Shown here: piece by piece, positions 47,802 to 58,088 of the stretch
How the letters are laid out: each line of letters opens with the position of its first letter
Position numbering within the stretch: the stretch's first letter is position 1
Assembly: GCA_030549795.1 (NCBI GenBank)
Contig: JAUQQO010000057.1
Location: 1-58,088 of the forward strand
Length of the DNA stretch: 58,088 nucleotides
Direction of reading: 5' to 3'
DNA from: Pseudomonadota bacterium
Lineage (GTDB): Bacteria > Pseudomonadota > Alphaproteobacteria > Geminicoccales > Geminicoccaceae
Program-made: the position numbers and the translations under genes
Notes under the pieces: model-generated
Databases searched by the model: none
Seen by the model: the letters and a program-made list of their open reading frames with translations, nothing else
What the model was told of the DNA's origin: nothing

Positions 47802-48872
47802 TTAGATCCGCACGCCCGTGCGCTTGTCGAAGAGATGGACGTGCTCGACCTTGGGATGGAGGTTGAGGACGTCGTTGGGGCGCAGCGGCAGGCGTTCGCG
47901 GAACAACACTTGCACTTCGCTGCCCGCCCAGTTCACGATCGCCAGGATCTCGGCCCCGGTCGGCTCGACCACCACCACCCGACCGTCGATGCCGGTGCCG
48001 TCGCGGCGCAGCTCCATATGCTCGGGACGCACGCCATAGACCACCTCTTGGCCCTCGCGTGCAGCGACGGTCTCGGGCAGGGGCAAACGAGTGCCGTCGC
48101 GGGTCACCGCTACCGCCGCCGTGCCGTCGCGGCGGACGGTAGCGTCGATGAAGTTCATCGACGGCGAGCCGATGAAGCCGGCGACGAACAGATTGACCGG
48201 GCGGTCGTAGAGCTCGAGCGGGGCACCGATCTGCTCCACCCGGCCCTGCTGCATGACGACGATGCGATCGGCCATCGTCATGGCCTCGATCTGGTCGTGG
48301 GTGACGTAGATCGAGGTGGTTTTAAGCCGCTGGTGCAGCTCCTTGATCTCGGTGCGCATTTGCACCCGGAGCTTGGCGTCGAGGTTGGAGAGCGGCTCAT
48401 CAAACAAGAACACTTGCGGATCGCGGACGATCGCCCGGCCCATGGCGACGCGCTGACGCTGGCCACCCGAGAGCTGGCGCGGATAACGGTCGAGAAGCCC
48501 GCTCAAGCCCAAGATCTCAGCAGCGTGTTGGACCCGCCGCTCGATCTCGTCCTTGGGCGCACGCCGCAGCTTCAAGGAGAAGGCCATGTTCTCCTTGACC
48601 GTCATGTGCGGATAGAGTGCGTAGTTCTGAAAAACCATGGCGATGTCACGATCCTTGGGTGGCACGTTGTTCACCACCCGACCGCCGATCGCGATCTCAC
48701 CACGGCTGATCTCTTCAAGACCGGCGATCATGCGCAAAAGGGTCGACTTACCGCAACCCGAGGGGCCGACCAGGACCACGAACTCGCCATCCTGGATGTC
48801 CACGCTCACTCCGTGCAGCACCTGGACCGAGCCGAAGAACTTGTCCACGTTGCGGACGTCGACCGAGGCCAT
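47802..48872 (-). CDS. Carbohydrate ABC transporter ATPase (UgpC/MalK type)
   Basis: A 356-residue ATPase of the CUT1 sugar-importer group. It has Walker [10 protein letters not shown], the Q-loop [20 protein letters not shown], signature LSGGQRQR, Walker [12 protein letters not shown] and the H-loop THDQ. A C-terminal TOBE/OB regulatory domain follows ([10 protein letters not shown]). It appears intact, with GGGGGAG before the ATG. The substrate-binding and permease genes that would complete the importer lie divergently to the right and are decayed, so this ATPase may be orphaned or may serve another importer, as MalK-type ATPases can. Confidence 0.94.
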   Translation of the reverse strand: MASVDVRNVDKFFGSVQVLHGVSVDIQDGEFVVLVGPSGCGKSTLLRMIAGLEEISRGEIAIGGRVVNNVPPKDRDIAMVFQNYALYPHMTVKENMAFSLKLRRAPKDEIERRVQHAAEILGLSGLLDRYPRQLSGGQRQRVAMGRAIVRDPQVFLFDEPLSNLDAKLRVQMRTEIKELHQRLKTTSIYVTHDQIEAMTMADRIVVMQQGRVEQIGAPLELYDRPVNLFVAGFIGSPSMNFIDATVRRDGTAAVAVTRDGTRLPLPETVAAREGQEVVYGVRPEHMELRRDGTGIDGRVVVVEPTGAEILAIVNWAGSEVQVLFRERLPLRPNDVLNLHPKVEHVHLFDKRTGVRI

Positions 48873-49327
48873 CAGGCGATCTCCCCCGCGATGCGAGCGG
48901 CGCCCCAAACGGTTCCGACGGGCCACGGACGCGCTCCTCCCCGCTCGTTTTGGGCCCGCGGATGCGGAGTTGGCATGCGGGCGCGCCGTCGACAAGGCCG
49001 GCTGAAGGTGATGCGTGCTGCGCGCAGGGGGCTGCTGCGGCTGCGTTTGACGCCTCGAAGCCGGAACACCGATCGTTCACCGACAACGGGGCCGGGAAGA
49101 GGGCGGTCCGTGCACGCGCATAGATCAGCGTTCCGCTGCCAGGCGCGCGCAACAGCTGCACGGGCGGTCCGTGCACGCGCATAAGTGCGACCCGTCCGGC
49201 TGCGGCGGTCTGTCAGCTCGGTGGTCCGTGCGCGCGCGGAGATCAGCTCGCCGCGCACCAACACGCCCCGGCCGTCGTCGGTCGATCCATAGGTGCGGTA
49301 AGATCAGGGAGGGGCGATTTAGGAGGT
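48873..49327. other. Divergent region with short direct repeats, no gene
   Basis: About 455 bases between the ABC ATPase gene and the remnant of its binding-protein gene. No protein frame is convincing. Three copies of a GGTCCGTGCACGCGC-like unit lie at intervals of roughly 60 bases (49104, 49166, 49223). AGGAGG at 49321-49326 is the old ribosome site of the binding-protein remnant. Confidence 0.6.
49101..49247. repeat. Three dispersed direct repeats of about 22-25 bases
   Basis: The core GGTCCGTGCACGCGCATA occurs at 49104-49121 and 49166-49183 inside a 22-base block that is identical in both copies (49101-49122 and 49162-49183). A third, looser copy at 49223-49247 reads GGTCCGTGCGCGCGC and shares the GATCAGC that follows copy one. 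The spacing is about 61 and then 57 bases. They could be binding sites of a sugar-responsive regulator of the divergent ABC genes, or a local duplication. Confidence 0.6.
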
Positions 49328-50017
49328 ATGGCGTTCGCCGGCTCGCTGTCCTCGCGTGCTTGGTCGGCTTTGGCGGCGGCGGCCGATCTCACCGTGTGGT
49401 AGAACAAGTCTTACTATCCTGAAGAAGATCAACGGTTCGACAAGATCGTCAAAGGAGTTCCAAGCCAAGACCGGCAAGAACGTCGAATAGGTGATGTTCA
49501 CGAACGAGACCTGCCGCGCAAGGTCTTGGCTGCGCTCACGGCATAAGCGCCGTCTGATCTTTCTTATGCCTTCCTGTTCGACGTGCAGCACACGGCGCGC
49601 TGGGGCTATGAGGACGTGCTCGAGGACGTCTCGGACGTGGTCGAGACGGTGCGCGCGCCTCTCTTGCCGAGTGCGATCGCGGCGGTGACGCTGCTCAACG
49701 GCAAGACGGGGAAAAAGAGCGTCTGTGCGATGCCGGTGGCGCAGCAGATCGAGCCTATCCACGTCTGGAAGGACATGCTCGATCGAGCCGGTTTGAAGCT
49801 CGCGGATGTGCCGAAGACCTGGAACGAATATTGGGATCGGTGGTGCAAGGTCGCACAACCGGCGGTGCGGCGCGCCACCGGCAACCGCAACGTCTTCGGC
49901 GTCGAACAGCCGATGAGCTTCTGGGCCTTCGACACCTTCTTCGCCTTGGGCTCGACGATTGGACGCCGGAACGGGCAGTCGACGAGCTGATCGCGCTTGA
50001 AAGAGCTCCTCGGCTAA
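49328..50017 (+). pseudogene. Decayed sugar ABC substrate-binding protein
   Basis: Pieces of a type 1 sugar-binding protein can be read across three frames. It opens with a poor signal region then ADLTVW, followed by TAG, then NKSYYPEEDQRFDKIVK. After an extra G the frame shifts to EFQAKTGKNVE, followed by TAG, then VMFTNE. Another shift gives DLPRKVLAALTA, then TAA. The best block, 49545-49955, is intact (DVQHTARWGYEDVLEDVSDVV through FGVEQPMSFWAFDTFFAL). The middle and most of the C-terminal half are deleted, and the end WTPERAVDELIA runs to TAA at 50015-50017 with one more shift. It cannot yield a working binding protein. Confidence 0.88.
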
Positions 50018-50085
50018 GGGGCGCGGTGCACGGGGCAAGCGGGCGGTCGGCCTCATCCGCCCGCAGCGCAGAGCGGGAGCAGGCG

Positions 50086-50570
50086 ATGGCGGTGATCGCG
50101 GTCCGGGCGAGAACGGCGGCGATCCGGCGTCCTCTTTGGACGAGTGAAACGGCCTGGGCTGCGGCCTTCGTCGCCCGCTATCTGCTCCTCTTCGCCGCCC
50201 TCGTCGTGTGGCCGGTCGCCTAGGGCTCGTGGCTGGGGGCGAGCCCGAGCGCGTTCGCGACACTCTTCGCCCATCCGATCTACCTCGAATGGGCGTCGAA
50301 CAGGGTCGTGTTGCTTGCGCTCGCCGTCAATTTGAGGCTCTTTTTGGCCCTTCTATCCGGCTACCTCGCCCAGACGCGAAGGTGGATCCGGTGGCTTTCG
50401 GTGATCTTTCTTTTGCCGTGGGCGGTGCCGTCCGTGCCGACCATCTTCTCCTTCCGTTGGATGCTCAATTCCGAATGGGGCATGCTCAACGGATTGTTGT
50501 GAGAGCTCTTCGGCATCGAGGGCCCGTGGCGGCTCGTCGATCCCACCCGCGCCTCCTTCGCGATCGGGCG
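50086..50570 (+). pseudogene. Decayed sugar ABC permease, first subunit (MalF/UgpA type)
   Basis: The same frame reads MAVIAVRARTAAIRRPLWT and a first helix (FVARYLLLFAALVVWPVA), then TAG at 50221-50223. It continues through TM-like segments (VVLLALAVNLRLFLALLSGYL and WLSVIFLLPWAVPSVPTIF) to a TGA at 50500-50502 and a further in-frame ELFGIEGPWRLVD before homology is lost. The half of the protein holding the EAA loop is missing, apparently removed by a deletion that joins it to the next remnant. Confidence 0.85.
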
Positions 50571-50592
50571 CCTTAGGCTTCGCGGCGGAGCG

Positions 50593-51111
50593 ATGATCTC
50601 CAACCTCGCTCTTTTGACCTACCTCATCCCGATGGCCTTCTTGGCCATTCCCTTCTATCGGGTGATGAGCCAGTACCGCTTGTTGAACACGCGCACCGCT
50701 CTCATCCTCGCCATGTCGACCTTAGCTATTCCTCACGCGATCTGGGTGCTGCGCCAATACGCCGAGAGCGTGCCCGTCGAAGTCGAGGAGGCGGCCAAGG
50801 TCGACGGTGCGTCGCCCTGGCAGATCTTCTGGATCGTCTATATCCCGCTGCTGTGTCCGGCCTTGATCGCGATCGGCACTTATGCGCTTTTGTTGGCTTG
50901 GAACGAATATCTCTATGCGTTTCTTTTGCTCTCGAATGCACAGCAGCATACCATCCCGTTGACCATGGACTATTTTCTTATCACGGATGACAGCCCGTGG
51001 CCTTTGTTGATGGCCACCGCCATCATCTATGCCTTGCCGCCCGTGGCACTCTACGAGGCGGTGCGCAAATACATGGTGACCGGGCTCACCGCCGGAGCCA
51101 CCGAGAGCTGA
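50593..51111 (+). pseudogene. Truncated sugar ABC permease, second subunit (MalG/UgpE type)
   Basis: An open frame of 172 codons equal to about the last 60 percent of a MalG-type permease. It begins inside a middle membrane segment (NLALLTYLIPMAFLAIPFYRVM) and keeps the EAA loop that contacts the ATPase (VEEAAKVDGASPWQIFWIVYIPLL) and the last helices to the normal end. Families run 270-300 residues, so the N-terminal helices are gone. The ATG used is probably an internal methionine. The frame may still be translated, but an import channel is unlikely. Confidence 0.8.
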
Positions 51112-51135
51112 AACGACAGGATCGGCCGGCGATCC

Positions 51136-52296
<1,161 letters not shown>

Positions 52297-52303
52297 TCAA
52301 AAG

Positions 52304-52334
52304 GCGGTCGGCCAGCTCGAGGCCGGCCGACCGC
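52304..52334 (-). terminator. Terminator-like hairpin between dnaK and dnaJ
   Basis: Read on the minus strand, GCGGTCGGCC and GGCCGACCGC form a perfect 10-bp stem around an 11-base loop, followed by CTTTTG. It lies 6 bases after the dnaK stop. A partial terminator here would lower dnaJ relative to dnaK, or it may stabilise the dnaK message. Confidence 0.65.
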
Positions 52335-52340
52335 ACCGGT

Positions 52341-54245
<1,905 letters not shown>

Positions 54246-54351
54246 TACTTTCCTCTTGCGAGCGAGGTGACGCGACGGCTCGAATGGATCGCGATATGCC
54301 CCGGCCGCGGCGTCCGGCCACTGCACGAGGGGTTCCGCGAAATCGGCCAGG

Positions 54352-54380
54352 ATATATGGACGCCCGACCCCGTCTGCAAC
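54352..54380 (-). promoter_or_regulatory. Possible sigma-32-like promoter of dnaK
   Basis: On the minus strand, GTTGCA at 54380-54375 is followed after 15 bases by CCATATAT at 54359-54352, roughly resembling CTTGAA with CCCATNT of heat-shock promoters. The distance to the dnaK ATG is normal. The match is partial, so this is a weak call made mainly from position. Confidence 0.3.
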
Positions 54381-54422
54381 CTCACCCGCGCGCGCACTCT
54401 GCGCGCTCGCATCAATCCACGC

Positions 54423-54866
54423 TTAAGCGCTCAGCCGCACAGCCTGGGCCGGCGCAGCGGCCGGCTTCGCAGGGGCCGTCGGGCTCGGATGGGCGATGCG
54501 CGCCCACCCCTCGCGTAGCGTCTTGAAAAGGCCTTTGAGTTCGGCTGCGATCTCCGGATCGTTCTTGACGTTCAGCTCCATGAGCCGCCGCGCGACATAG
54601 CGGTACAGTTGCGCCAGCTGCGCAGCGATCGCGCCCCCGCGCTCGTGGTCGAGGGCGGAATCGAGCACTTCTACGATCGCCCGCACGCGCTCGGAAGCGC
54701 GAAAGCGCGCTTCGATCGCCCCCGCCTCGGCAGCCCGCCGCGCCTCGTCCAGAAAGCGGAGGGCACCATCGTAAAGCAAAAGTACGCGCTCAGCGGGCGG
54801 CAGCCGCTCGAGCGAGCGAGCATAAGCGCCGAGCGCGCGCTCTTCAAAGACGGAACGCCCGTTCAT
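54423..54866 (-). CDS. fliS: Flagellar export chaperone FliS
   Basis: A 147-residue helical protein. FliS binds the flagellin C-terminus in the cytoplasm and prevents early polymerisation. The family stretch ERVLLLYDGALRFLDEARRA at about 26-45 and LYRYVARRLMELNVKND at about 88-104 are typical. An Ala/Pro tail extends the usual length. The ATG at 54866 is preceded by AGGTGAG overlapping the fliD stop; a GTG one codon earlier is possible. It ends the flagellar run. Confidence 0.93.
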   Translation of the reverse strand: MNGRSVFEERALGAYARSLERLPPAERVLLLYDGALRFLDEARRAAEAGAIEARFRASERVRAIVEVLDSALDHERGGAIAAQLAQLYRYVARRLMELNVKNDPEIAAELKGLFKTLREGWARIAHPSPTAPAKPAAAPAQAVRLSA

Positions 54867-54872
54867 CACTGC

Positions 54873-56603
54873 TCACCTCTTGGCTTCGAACGCGCGGGCC
54901 TGCGCCTCGACCTGTTGCAAGAGCGTCTTGGTAAGCGCGAGCGTCTGCTCGAGCTTGGCGAACTTCTCGTAGAGATCGGCGCGATAACGCTCCACGCGTG
55001 CATCGATGCGCTCGATCTCGCGCGCAAGCCGCCGATTTTCTTCGCCGATGGCCGCGGTCTCGCGCGCGATCGCGCCATCGACGGCATCGCTCATCCGCTC
55101 GAGGAAGTTGAACAAGCGATCGGCCAAGCCCTGGGTGTAGGAGACGTCGATGGTCTGCGAGCCCGTGCCCACCCAGACCAGCTCGAGGCCCTCGTAGGCG
55201 GTTCCCGGGGCGCCGCGGATCCGCCGCCCGTCGACGATCGCCGCCACCCCATCGAGCGTCGCCGCCTCCGGCACACCGTCATTGTCGGCATCGCTGATCG
55301 CGACCTGGAACTCCCGGTCGGCCATGGGATTGGAGCGCCCCACAACGCGCAGCTCGGGACTGCTCGTGCTGGCGCGAAACTCGAAGAGCTCGCGCACTTT
55401 TTCGAGTTCGCCCGCGAGGGCGCGATCCAGCCTCGCCTCATCGAGAGCGAGCTTGCCGGTTCCGTCGCGGCGGATGCCGATCGCGGCGAGCTGATCGAAG
55501 GCTTGCGGCGAAAGTCCTTCGACGCGGCTGCCGAGGATGGCATCGACTTCGGCGAGCGCTCCCCGCAACAGCCGGTCACCGAAGAGCACCGCCTCGGGAG
55601 CGACGCGGCCGTTCTCACCGATCGCCTGGTGCTTGTCGGCGAACGCCTTAAGCGCGTTATAGGCGTCCACGAAGGCGCGAACAGCCTCGCGCACGCCTGC
55701 GGTCGCAGGCTCCACGCTCACGTCGATGGTTTGGCCGGGAGCCGCGCGGAACAGGTTGAGGGTGATCCCCGGCAGCGCATCGGAGACGAGATTGCTCGCG
55801 CGCTCGAGGATCTGGCCGTCGATCGCAAATCGTGCCGTCTGTGCCGCCACGAGCTCGTGTTTAATCGCCCCCGCGGCAGTGAGGCCGATGCGCTCGAGCA
55901 CATCATCGCCGCCGGCTGGGGCGAGCTGGATGGCCCGCCCCGTCTCGCGCGCCGAGAGAACCAGGCGAACATCGTTGGGGCCGACGCTCAGAAGCGTCGC
56001 ACGCACGCCGGTCACGGAACTCTGCGCCTCGATGGCATCGCGCAGCTGAGCGAGCGTCATCGCGCCGTCGACCGCGATCGTGGCGGTGGGACCGCCGGCA
56101 AGGCCAATCGTGAAGGAGCCCGAGAAGGCGGCTCCACCGTTGAAGGCATCGGCTAGGGTCTGATCGGCAGACGCGGCGGCATCGGCGCGGATCTTGTGGG
56201 CGGTTGCCACCCGCTCGACTTCGATGGCGAAGTGCTGCACTTGGGCGCGCGCGGTCGCCTGCACGCCCAGCACCTCGGAAGCAGCGAGCGGACCGCCGGT
56301 CGTAAGGAAGACGTCTTTTCTCTCGAAGAGGTTGCGCTCGAGACCGAGCACGCCGGGCGGATTGCGCAGGCCGTCGACGGCATCCTTGAGCCGGCCGAGC
56401 AGGCTCTGCAGCTCGCCCAAGGCGGCGGCACGCGCTTCATTGCGCGCGATGCGCTGTTCGATGCGCAGGGCCGGAACGCGCTTAGCCGTCGCAAGGGCCT
56501 CGACGAGCTTTTCGGTGTCGAGCTCGGATGCGCCGCCCAACAAGCGTACGGTCGTACCCTGGATGCCGAGGCTGCCGAAGGATAGGGAAGACGGTGCGGG
56601 CAC
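54873..56603 (-). CDS. fliD: Flagellar hook-associated protein 2 (filament cap) FliD
   Basis: A 576-residue cap protein that sits at the filament tip and folds incoming flagellin. N-terminal FliD_N (GSLGIQGTTVRLLGGASELDTEKLVEALATAK, quoted in parts) and C-terminal FliD_C regions are present, with coiled ends (RLAREIERIDARVERY; ALTKTLLQQVEAQARAF). The middle holds two D-like domains. It starts with GTG at 56603, 21 bases after the flaG stop. Confidence 0.92.
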   Translation of the reverse strand: MPAPSSLSFGSLGIQGTTVRLLGGASELDTEKLVEALATAKRVPALRIEQRIARNEARAAALGELQSLLGRLKDAVDGLRNPPGVLGLERNLFERKDVFLTTGGPLAASEVLGVQATARAQVQHFAIEVERVATAHKIRADAAASADQTLADAFNGGAAFSGSFTIGLAGGPTATIAVDGAMTLAQLRDAIEAQSSVTGVRATLLSVGPNDVRLVLSARETGRAIQLAPAGGDDVLERIGLTAAGAIKHELVAAQTARFAIDGQILERASNLVSDALPGITLNLFRAAPGQTIDVSVEPATAGVREAVRAFVDAYNALKAFADKHQAIGENGRVAPEAVLFGDRLLRGALAEVDAILGSRVEGLSPQAFDQLAAIGIRRDGTGKLALDEARLDRALAGELEKVRELFEFRASTSSPELRVVGRSNPMADREFQVAISDADNDGVPEAATLDGVAAIVDGRRIRGAPGTAYEGLELVWVGTGSQTIDVSYTQGLADRLFNFLERMSDAVDGAIARETAAIGEENRRLAREIERIDARVERYRADLYEKFAKLEQTLALTKTLLQQVEAQARAFEAKR

Positions 56604-56624
56604 GGCTCGTCTCCGCGCGGAGAG

Positions 56625-56996
56625 TTAGGTGTGCAGATCGAAAAGCCGCTCGTCACCGCGCGCCGCAGCCCAAAAGCGCAAGAGCTCCTCCGGCGGATAT
56701 TGCGCCACCACTTCACCCGTGCGGCGGTCGCGGACACGGACGACGAGCCGGTCCGTAGCCTCGTCTCGGCGCGTCTCGACCGTGACGTCGCGGTCGCGAT
56801 GGGCGAGTGCGGCAGCGCGCTCGAGCTCGTGCTCGAGCCCGCGCGCGGGCGCGGCATGGGCTACGGGCGAGGGGGCCTTTTGGGTGATGGTGGGCGCGGC
56901 GGGACGAGGACCAGGAGCGGACGGTGGGCTTTGAAGCGCGGCTGCGCCGGGGGAGGCCGGCGGAGCCGGCGCGGGAAGCGGCGCGAGCGGGTTCAC
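56625..56996 (-). CDS. flaG: FlaG family flagellar protein
   Basis: A 123-residue protein with a Pro/Ala-rich first half and a C-terminal FlaG domain (VTVETRRDEATDRLVVRVRD; RTGEVVAQYPPEELLRFWA). FlaG proteins influence filament length in other bacteria. The start is GTG at 56996. It lies between flagellin and fliD, the position it has in many polar-flagellum clusters. Confidence 0.88.
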   Translation of the reverse strand: MNPLAPLPAPAPPASPGAAALQSPPSAPGPRPAAPTITQKAPSPVAHAAPARGLEHELERAAALAHRDRDVTVETRRDEATDRLVVRVRDRRTGEVVAQYPPEELLRFWAAARGDERLFDLHT

Positions 56997-57021
56997 GGCT
57001 CACCTCACGCGAGCGGTGGGG

Positions 57022-57044
57022 GGACGGGGCGCGTGGCCCCGTCC
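57022..57044. other. GC hairpin after the flagellin gene
   Basis: GGACGGGGC at 57022-57030 and GCCCCGTCC at 57036-57044 form a 9-bp stem with a 5-base loop, 18 bases downstream of the flagellin stop and 26 bases before the flaG start. No T-run follows, so it is not a classic terminator; it may protect the 3' end of abundant flagellin mRNA or reduce read-through. Confidence 0.6.
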
Positions 57045-57061
57045 TCCCCCGAGGATTGCGC

Positions 57062-58088
57062 TTATTGCAGGAGCCGCAGGAGATTCTGCGGCAGCTGATT
57101 GGCCTGGGCGAGCATCGCCACGTTCGCCTGCATGAGCACTTGCGCGCTCGTGAACTTGGCCATCTCGGCTGCCACGTCGACGTCCATGAGCACCGAGCGC
57201 GCCGCCTCGATGTTCTCAATGCCGGTGGCGAGGTTCGCCGCGACCGCCTCGAACCGCGACATGAGCGCACCCACGCTCGCGCGCGCGGCGTTGACGCTGT
57301 TGATCGCAGTATCGAGCGCATTCGAAGCCGCAACGGCGTTGGCGGCGGTATCAATCGACGACCCGCTGATCCCGAGCTGCGTCGTGGTGAGGTCCGAGAG
57401 GCTGACCGAAATGCTGTCGGTCGATGCATTCGTGCCCACCAGGAAATCGAGACCCGTACCGCCCGATACGTCAAAGGTGATCGAAACCGAGTTGTCGTTG
57501 ATGTCTAAATTCTGGAATGAAACGGTGATGCCGAGGTTCTGGAAGGTCACCGGCCCATCGAAGACGATTTGGCCGCTCGCCCATGAAGTCTGGAAGGTTT
57601 CGGTAACCGTACCATCTGTGATCGTGAAGGTATCGGTACCGTCGTAAGTGACAGTGTAGCTCCCAGCCGCGGCGTTGCCGGACAGTTGCACCGAGGCATT
57701 GCCGCTCGCCATCGTCACCGAAAGATTGGTGATCTGCTTGCCGTTGCTCCCGTTGAGGAGCGATTGGCCGTTGAAGCGCGTCTGATCGGCGATGTCGTCG
57801 ATCTGAGCGCGCAGTTGTGTAAACTCTTCGTTGAGATACGCGCGCTCCGCATTGGTCACGGAACCCGAGGAAGCCTGCACGGCGAGCGCCTTCATCCGCT
57901 GCAGAATGTCGGCGATGCGCGCCATACCACCATCGGCCACTTGCAAGAGACTCGTCGCCTGGCTGGCGTTGATCGCGGCTTGCTTGAGCGCCGCCACGTC
58001 CGCCTTGAGCTTGGTGCCAACGGCGAGCGAAGCGGCGTCGTCGGAGGCTTTCACGATCCGCGAGCCGGAGGAGAGCTTGGCCACCGAA
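57062..58088 (-). CDS. Flagellin (partial, runs off the right edge)
   Basis: The 342-codon visible part of the filament protein. The N-terminal D0/D1 helices (LSSGSRIVKASDDAASLAVG; ERAYLNEEFTQLRAQIDDIADQTRFNGQSLL, quoted in parts) and the C-terminal helices (AINSVNAARASVGALMSRFEA; TSAQVLMQANVAMLAQANQLPQNLLRLLQ, in parts) are conserved, with a beta-rich variable middle between about residues 120 and 250. The first residues lie beyond 58088, so no start codon is given. It is the first gene of the flagellin-flaG-fliD-fliS set. Confidence 0.95.
   Translation of the reverse strand, partial: SVAKLSSGSRIVKASDDAASLAVGTKLKADVAALKQAAINASQATSLLQVADGGMARIADILQRMKALAVQASSGSVTNAERAYLNEEFTQLRAQIDDIADQTRFNGQSLLNGSNGKQITNLSVTMASGNASVQLSGNAAAGSYTVTYDGTDTFTITDGTVTETFQTSWASGQIVFDGPVTFQNLGITVSFQNLDINDNSVSITFDVSGGTGLDFLVGTNASTDSISVSLSDLTTTQLGISGSSIDTAANAVAASNALDTAINSVNAARASVGALMSRFEAVAANLATGIENIEAARSVLMDVDVAAEMAKFTSAQVLMQANVAMLAQANQLPQNLLRLLQ

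Noticed and set aside
49101-49247. Possible CRISPR array
   Set aside because: There are only two exact copies and one loose copy, the spacing is uneven, the intervening sequences are not of fixed spacer size, and no cas gene is present.
50593-51111. Intact short permease
   Set aside because: It begins in the middle of a membrane helix of the MalG family and directly follows a broken permease remnant, so it is a truncated copy.

Overview
The window is a high-GC stretch of about 58 kb from one bacterial chromosome, most likely an alphaproteobacterium of Rhodospirillales type. The evidence is gene order and content: a radA-cvpA-purF run, a yfgM-bamB-der run, dnaK-dnaJ, and a flagellin-flaG-fliD-fliS run (FliD and FliS are uncommon in many other alphaproteobacterial lineages). 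The lineage is inferred from gene content and not from a marker-gene search. No tRNA, rRNA, CRISPR array, insertion sequence or integrase was recognised.

Left part (1-22 kb): mostly housekeeping and metabolic genes. A hypothetical protein and a thiolase are followed by radA-cvpA-purF-SDR. The opposing der-bamB-yfgM run overlaps the SDR gene end to end. Next come thpR, an FmdB-like zinc ribbon protein, a MOSC protein, a GST, and a transporter coupled to a secreted beta-propeller protein. An SHMT-like PLP enzyme faces an OsmC protein. After a 1.1 kb stretch with no recognisable gene there is an acyl-CoA ligase / ThDP-enzyme operon.

Middle (22-45 kb): a single 1515-residue DUF4011-helicase-nuclease protein, the best antiphage-defence candidate here, and an orphan secreted protein with its own inverted repeat and terminator. 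These are followed by a MacAB-like exporter operon, a universal stress protein coupled to a CPA2 K+/H+ antiporter that faces trkH, a thioredoxin-like protein, a UMF1-type transporter, guaB and a TauE permease. A five-gene cassette on the minus strand (38-residue membrane peptide, XpaC, TelA, SPFH-GYF, zinc-ribbon membrane protein) looks like a membrane-stress or toxic-anion module.

Right part (45-58 kb): glmS, a small zinc ribbon protein, and an intact sugar-ABC ATPase. The ATPase lies divergent from a visibly decayed set of its partners: one substrate-binding protein and two permeases, with stops, frameshifts and internal deletions. A short repeated motif sits between the two sides. Then come dnaJ and dnaK, separated by a terminator-like hairpin, and the flagellar filament genes fliS, fliD, flaG and a flagellin cut by the window edge.

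The parts most worth follow-up are the DUF4011 helicase-nuclease, the TelA/XpaC/SPFH cassette with its tiny first gene, the ligase/ThDP-enzyme pair, the orphan secreted protein at 27.2 kb, and the repeats beside the eroding ABC operon. None of these can be called a proven new system from sequence alone.
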